Part shown: one piece after another, positions 60,706 through 64,000 of the stretch | How positions within the stretch are numbered: position 1 is the stretch's first letter | Layout: each line of letters starts with the position of its first letter | Source: Epiperipatus broadwayi | Lineage: Eukaryota; Onychophora; Udeonychophora; Euonychophora; Peripatidae | Length of the DNA: 64,000 nt | Direction of reading: 5' to 3' | Assembly (NCBI GenBank): GCA_028023455.1 | Contig: JAQFVV010000018.1 | Location: forward strand, 9,196,771-9,260,770 | The notes under the pieces: model-generated | Told to the model about the DNA's origin: nothing | Database searches by the model: none | Seen by the model: the letters and a program-made list of their open reading frames with translations, nothing else | Position numbers and translations under genes: made by a program

Positions 60706-60895
60706 GCTCCTCATTAAAAATTGTCTAGGTCTGCACAATATTGACACCATCTATATCCGAAAATTAAGTAACCTTGTAATTTCCATTCTGAATCAATTCT
60801 CCAAACTTAAATGTTTAGTTAAAATAACTCCGACTGACAAATCACCTCCACCCGGTTCATATATATCATCGATCATCCATCAATATAAAACCATC

Positions 60896-60965
60896 GTCAA
60901 TATACCACAGAAATATACAAACAACACACAGTCAATATACTGCAGAAATATACAAACAACATATA
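60896..60965. repeat. 35-bp tandem duplication
   Basis: GTCAATATACCACAGAAATA and the following 15 bases recur from 60,931 with a few changes. The length shifts the frame. Confidence 0.85.
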
Positions 60966-61991
60966 TACTGGAACATTTACAAGCATACACATGAAGAACA
61001 AAACCTAAATAATAATAACCCAATATTAGGTATTAGCAACAAAAAATTGCCCCACGAATACAAAAAATGGGCACTGGAACCCAAGTTTTTTGACTTTATA
61101 TTAAAAACAAACCTCATTGCATCGCCGACAACATACTTCCTACACCATAAAATGATGTATATTTCAATTAACCCATTTGTAATCTATGCCACCAGGCTGA
61201 AGAGATGCTCCAACACCTGATTTACCAATGTACCACATTACAGCAAATTAGAACAATAAGTGTGTGTCATACCAGCAGCAGAACATTACCATCACATTAT
61301 CAATGTTTGTAAAGACAAATCTATACCCAGCATTAGAGCATTCACCTTTGTACTATACACCTTCTGGTATACAAGGTGTACCTACTTAATAGGCAACCTT
61401 ACCTTTCACAATAAACTGAATCAGATACAAAATAGAGATAAGATAATGGCAAATCCACATATTTACACGGCCAGATGGTCACTCTTCAAGGAAAAATCAA
61501 TGTTATAAACACATATATTTTATTTTTTTACAATATAGAAATTCAAAACAGAAATGAACAAAAGAACATATGATAATTAATCAATAAACAACTTTAAATT
61601 GGATATGTCAAGTGTTGGAGTCATGAAATCAATGTGGAAAGAATCCGAACTCAAAATTTAAACATTTAATTAATACTGAAACCATAACCATTTGGCCTTT
61701 CAAAATTGTAACTCTACCATGACATAGGCAAATTTATGTCCAAATATTATGTATCTAAACAATATGACTATCATGTAAATAAACAATGTAATCGATGTAA
61801 ATTTATGAAAAAACAATGTACTCTATGTAAAACCGTTTTAATGCAATAAAGTTCCTTTTTGAGTAGCAGTTGTAGTAGTAATTATAATAATAATAACAAC
61901 AACAACAATAATAATCGCAGAAAATCTTGATATTGCCAGTAAGTAATACTCAAGTAGTTGGGCTTCAAAACCCTAAAAAACTAACAATAAT

Positions 61992-62066
61992 GCCACAATA
62001 TAAAAATAACCAATACATATAGTTTGACGCCACAATATAAAAATAAACCAATACATATAGTTTGAA
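61992..62066. repeat. 37-bp tandem duplication
   Basis: GCCACAATATAAAAATAA and the rest of the unit to TAGTTTGA occur twice in a row (second from 62,029), with a single-base length difference. Confidence 0.9.
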
Positions 62067-62579
62067 AAAACAAAAATTAACCTTTTTGAAACAATAGTTA
62101 ATGAAAATCATAAACTAACTAGAGAATATCATCAAAAAAAATCCTTACATTACCAATGAACAAAAATGGAAAAAATAATACCACGTGATTGAGTATGGCC
62201 ACTACAATGCATAAAAATTTAGACAGTTAAATTGTATGCAACTGCCATAAAAGCTAACACACAAGCAATTAGTATAAAAAATAATCTGACTACAATAAAT
62301 AATAAAACAGTCTGAGATTTAGAAAAACAAATCCGAATGACATAAAACAGCTGGATATAAATATTCTGGTGAACCAAGACTACCCTTGCACATTGGACCG
62401 ATGGTGCACTAAAAACAATAAATGAACACTTTAATAATAGGATCCCATGGGACTATATATATATATCTTTTAAAAGATCCCCCCCTCCACTTTCAATAGT
62501 AATATCCACCACAGACACAAATATGTCACTGTATTGGTTTCCACATTTGTTATTACATCAAGCTATAACTGAAAACGAA

Positions 62580-62663
62580 CTGTGGGAAACAATTGTAAAA
62601 ATCATGACTGTGGGAAACAATTGTAAAAATCGTGACTGTGGGAAACAATTGTAAAAATCGTGG
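62580..62663. repeat. 28-bp unit repeated three times
   Basis: CTGTGGGAAACAATTGTAAA with the following AAATCRTGA is found at 62,580, 62,608 and 62,636, almost without change. It lies in the ORF1 region of copy C and shifts the frame. Confidence 0.95.
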
Positions 62664-62749
62664 ATAACCCAAATACCAGATATCTCGCTAACTGAATTCA
62701 GAACCAAATCAAAACATTAGGCAATTTGGCAATTGTTATAGTCGATCAA

Positions 62750-63330
62750 GATTGTCAAAATCACATTAGAGGAATAACAAAAAATACACACTTGGGATAC
62801 ACTATACAAGACTTTCAAAAAATGATGGACCCATTTGGTAAAGTAATAGCATTTCAATCAATATACCTCAAAGACACACCGAATATCAATATAGAGCAAT
62901 AGTTATGACTAAGTTAAAATTACACAAAGATATAATCTATACCAACCTAGATTGCAGATCAGGAGGCTGTGCTGTGCCTATATATAAGAAGTTTAAAACT
63001 ACTATGTTATGCATTTGAGAAGTGTGGTCACCTAGACACACAGTCATGGATAGCCAACTCATACAGGTTCAGACAGCAAATAATCAACACATCCAATGCC
63101 AACATAAAGATAGCAACAATCCAGACCACCACTAGCAACTCAAGCAATCAAAATGAAAACAAAGTTTCTGAAAACAGTCATGCAGAAGAAAACACAAATA
63201 TATTTGATTCTACAATAGACAATTCGAATAAAATAAATCAAAGCACTGATCAAATGGATCAAAATCAAACACAAATCTTACCTGATGTATCACAACACCA
63301 GTCATATCAATCAATAATATAACAGACTCA
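62750..63330 (+). pseudogene. LINE copy C ORF1 remnant with zinc knuckle
   Basis: A GKVIAFQSIYLKD segment near 62,838 resembles the RNA-binding part of Tx1-like ORF1 proteins. After frame changes CYAFEKCGHLDTQSW lies near 63,002-63,047, a knuckle of C-x4-C-x2-H type in which the last cysteine reads serine. A tail rich in asparagine, glutamine and serine runs to 63,322. A basic KKPGHPMKNK piece follows near 63,467 in another frame. Confidence 0.6.
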
Positions 63331-63687
63331 AATCCAGACATACCCAATAACATATATAGCTGTACAAAAACAAGCATGCCACATATAATTATAAACAAAT
63401 GTCTACAAATATTCTGTAGGCACTAACTCCATGCCTCTCTCCTATAGAAGCAGCATCAACAGAAGTCAAAAAACCTGGTCACCCAATGAAAAATAAATCT
63501 AAAAGAACCAAAACAGATAAAAACAGTCTTCTACAGAAATGATTGAACACTTGGCAGAGGACTTCATACCCATGGAGTTTGATGGTAATCAAGCCATTGA
63601 TAAACATTCACCAAGCTCTAGACAATACACAAAAGCTTCATGCAGACTTCAACACTTTGTGAAACCAACTCGCAGCCACTCACCCTA

Positions 63688-64000
63688 ATGAAGTTAAAAA
63701 TAACAGTGTTTAATATTAGAAAATTTAACTCAATCACAAAAATACATCAACTAAAACAATGGGATAAAGATCACACAACCTCATATACTAGGACTTTTAG
63801 AAACTAAAATCTATAATGGCTCACAAATTGACCCCCTCAGTACATCTAAGTAGGAAAAATTGCTGTGCATGCTCTAGACACATCATCTCCCTCAGGGGAT
63901 ACTGGTCTGCTTATAACACCAGATTGTCCATTTGAATCATTCAAAATCATATATATATATAGATGCAAATCTACTAATAGTAACTTTTACTCATCAAATT
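63688..64000 (+). pseudogene. LINE copy C ORF2 start, partial
   Basis: ATG at 63,688 opens MKLKITVFNIRKFNSITK, which aligns residue for residue with the endonuclease start of copy B. A QLKQWDKD segment follows. Stops soon interrupt it and the window ends inside the endonuclease domain. Confidence 0.65.

Larger units (their letters stand above)
59300..61508 (+). pseudogene. LINE copy B ORF2, reverse transcriptase and C-terminus
   Basis: Broken frames hold the LLxKIIEKIIKEKIE and AQFDKKNSSTIQAA motifs near 59,540-59,660. QGSPLNTLLFILYINPL with YIDDITVFLSS appears twice because of the 220-bp duplication. YTDKYKLKFN follows. The end has a zinc-binding ICH...H...C block near 61,185-61,235 that lines up with CHRETETQEHFLFTCP of copy A. 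The YIDD pair is chemically intact but lies in frameshifted sequence. Confidence 0.7.
57234..61915 (+). mobile_element. L1/Tx1-like LINE copy B
   Basis: Starts right after the ATA-triplet tail of the preceding fragment, within ORF1. It contains an ORF1 zinc-knuckle region, then an ORF2 with endonuclease, reverse transcriptase and zinc-binding C-terminus. It ends in TGCAATAAAGTTCCTTTTTG at 61,843 and a TAA/AAC-rich triplet tail to 61,915. It is 4.7 kb long and about 0.9 kb shorter at the 5' side of ORF1 than copy C. Interrupted by many stops and by tandem duplications of 220, 35 and 30 bp. Confidence 0.8.
61916..64000 (+). mobile_element. L1/Tx1-like LINE copy C, cut by the window end
   Basis: Begins where the triplet tail of copy B stops. 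Contains a longer ORF1 region (about 62.0-63.68 kb), then the start of ORF2 at 63,688, and runs off the window. It is the most 5'-complete copy here. Its frames are interrupted by stops and by two small tandem duplications (37 bp x2, 28 bp x3). Confidence 0.75.

Noticed and set aside
1-64000. CRISPR array, prophage, operon or bacterial defence system
   Set aside because: Direct repeats here are adjacent duplications or transposon copies without spacers, and the sequence has eukaryotic splice-type exon and retroelement content throughout.

Overview
The window is a strongly AT-rich, intron-like or intergenic stretch of a eukaryotic nuclear genome, most likely from an invertebrate animal. I cannot name the species. 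The evidence is long A/T homopolymers and TA microsatellites, almost no long open frames, one short exon with good splice sites, and a dense record of decayed transposable elements. These include RTE-type and L1/Tx1-type LINEs, a Penelope-like element, Merlin and pogo/Tigger- or mariner-like DNA transposons, tRNA-derived SINEs, LTR elements and many palindromic non-autonomous repeats. Nothing suggests a prokaryote: there are no operons, no ribosome binding sites and no CRISPR array. Every transposon reading frame I could follow is broken.

Layout. 1-2.3 kb: plain AT-rich DNA ending in the GIY-YIG endonuclease remnant of a Penelope-like element (minus strand). 2.28-11.72 kb: one LTR retrotransposon with both LTRs, a 4-bp target duplication and a gag-like coiled-coil frame but no recognisable pol. 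A palindromic repeat sits in its body, and its right LTR is split by a second TG...CA element with its own 4-bp target duplication. 11.7-15.9 kb: AT-rich DNA with a mariner-like MITE and the only convincing host-type exon (15,273-15,429, minus strand). 15.9-18.3 kb and 23.1-28.4 kb: two pairs of RTE LINE fragments, each pair lying tail to tail. 28.4-38 kb: mostly featureless, with a pyrimidine tract, diverged tandem repeats, two tRNA-like SINE heads and a lone RTE 3' fragment. 38.1-43.1 kb: a Merlin-type DNA transposon with ~100-bp terminal inverted repeats and an exact 8-bp target duplication, enlarged by internal repeats and a further TIR element. 43.2-50 kb: a degraded coding-like stretch, a palindromic repeat, a Tigger-like element with TA target duplication, and a second, minus-strand Merlin transposase pseudogene. 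51.1-53.9 kb: two large palindromes, one built of ~340-bp tandem units. 55-64 kb: at least three plus-strand copies of one L1/Tx1-like LINE placed head to tail, each ending in a TAA-rich tail where the next sequence begins.

How it fits together. There is no pathway here. The history is one of nested and serial transposition: palindrome into LTR element, LTR-like element into LTR, palindrome into LINE, LINE after LINE tail. Small tandem duplications of 26-220 bp, several of them inside transposon coding sequence, came on top. The most interesting observations are the LINE array that appears to reuse its own TAA tail as target, the precisely bounded nested insertions, a lysine at the usual third acidic position in both Merlin copies, and the recurring palindromic repeat families. 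I found no sign of a new enzymatic or defence system.
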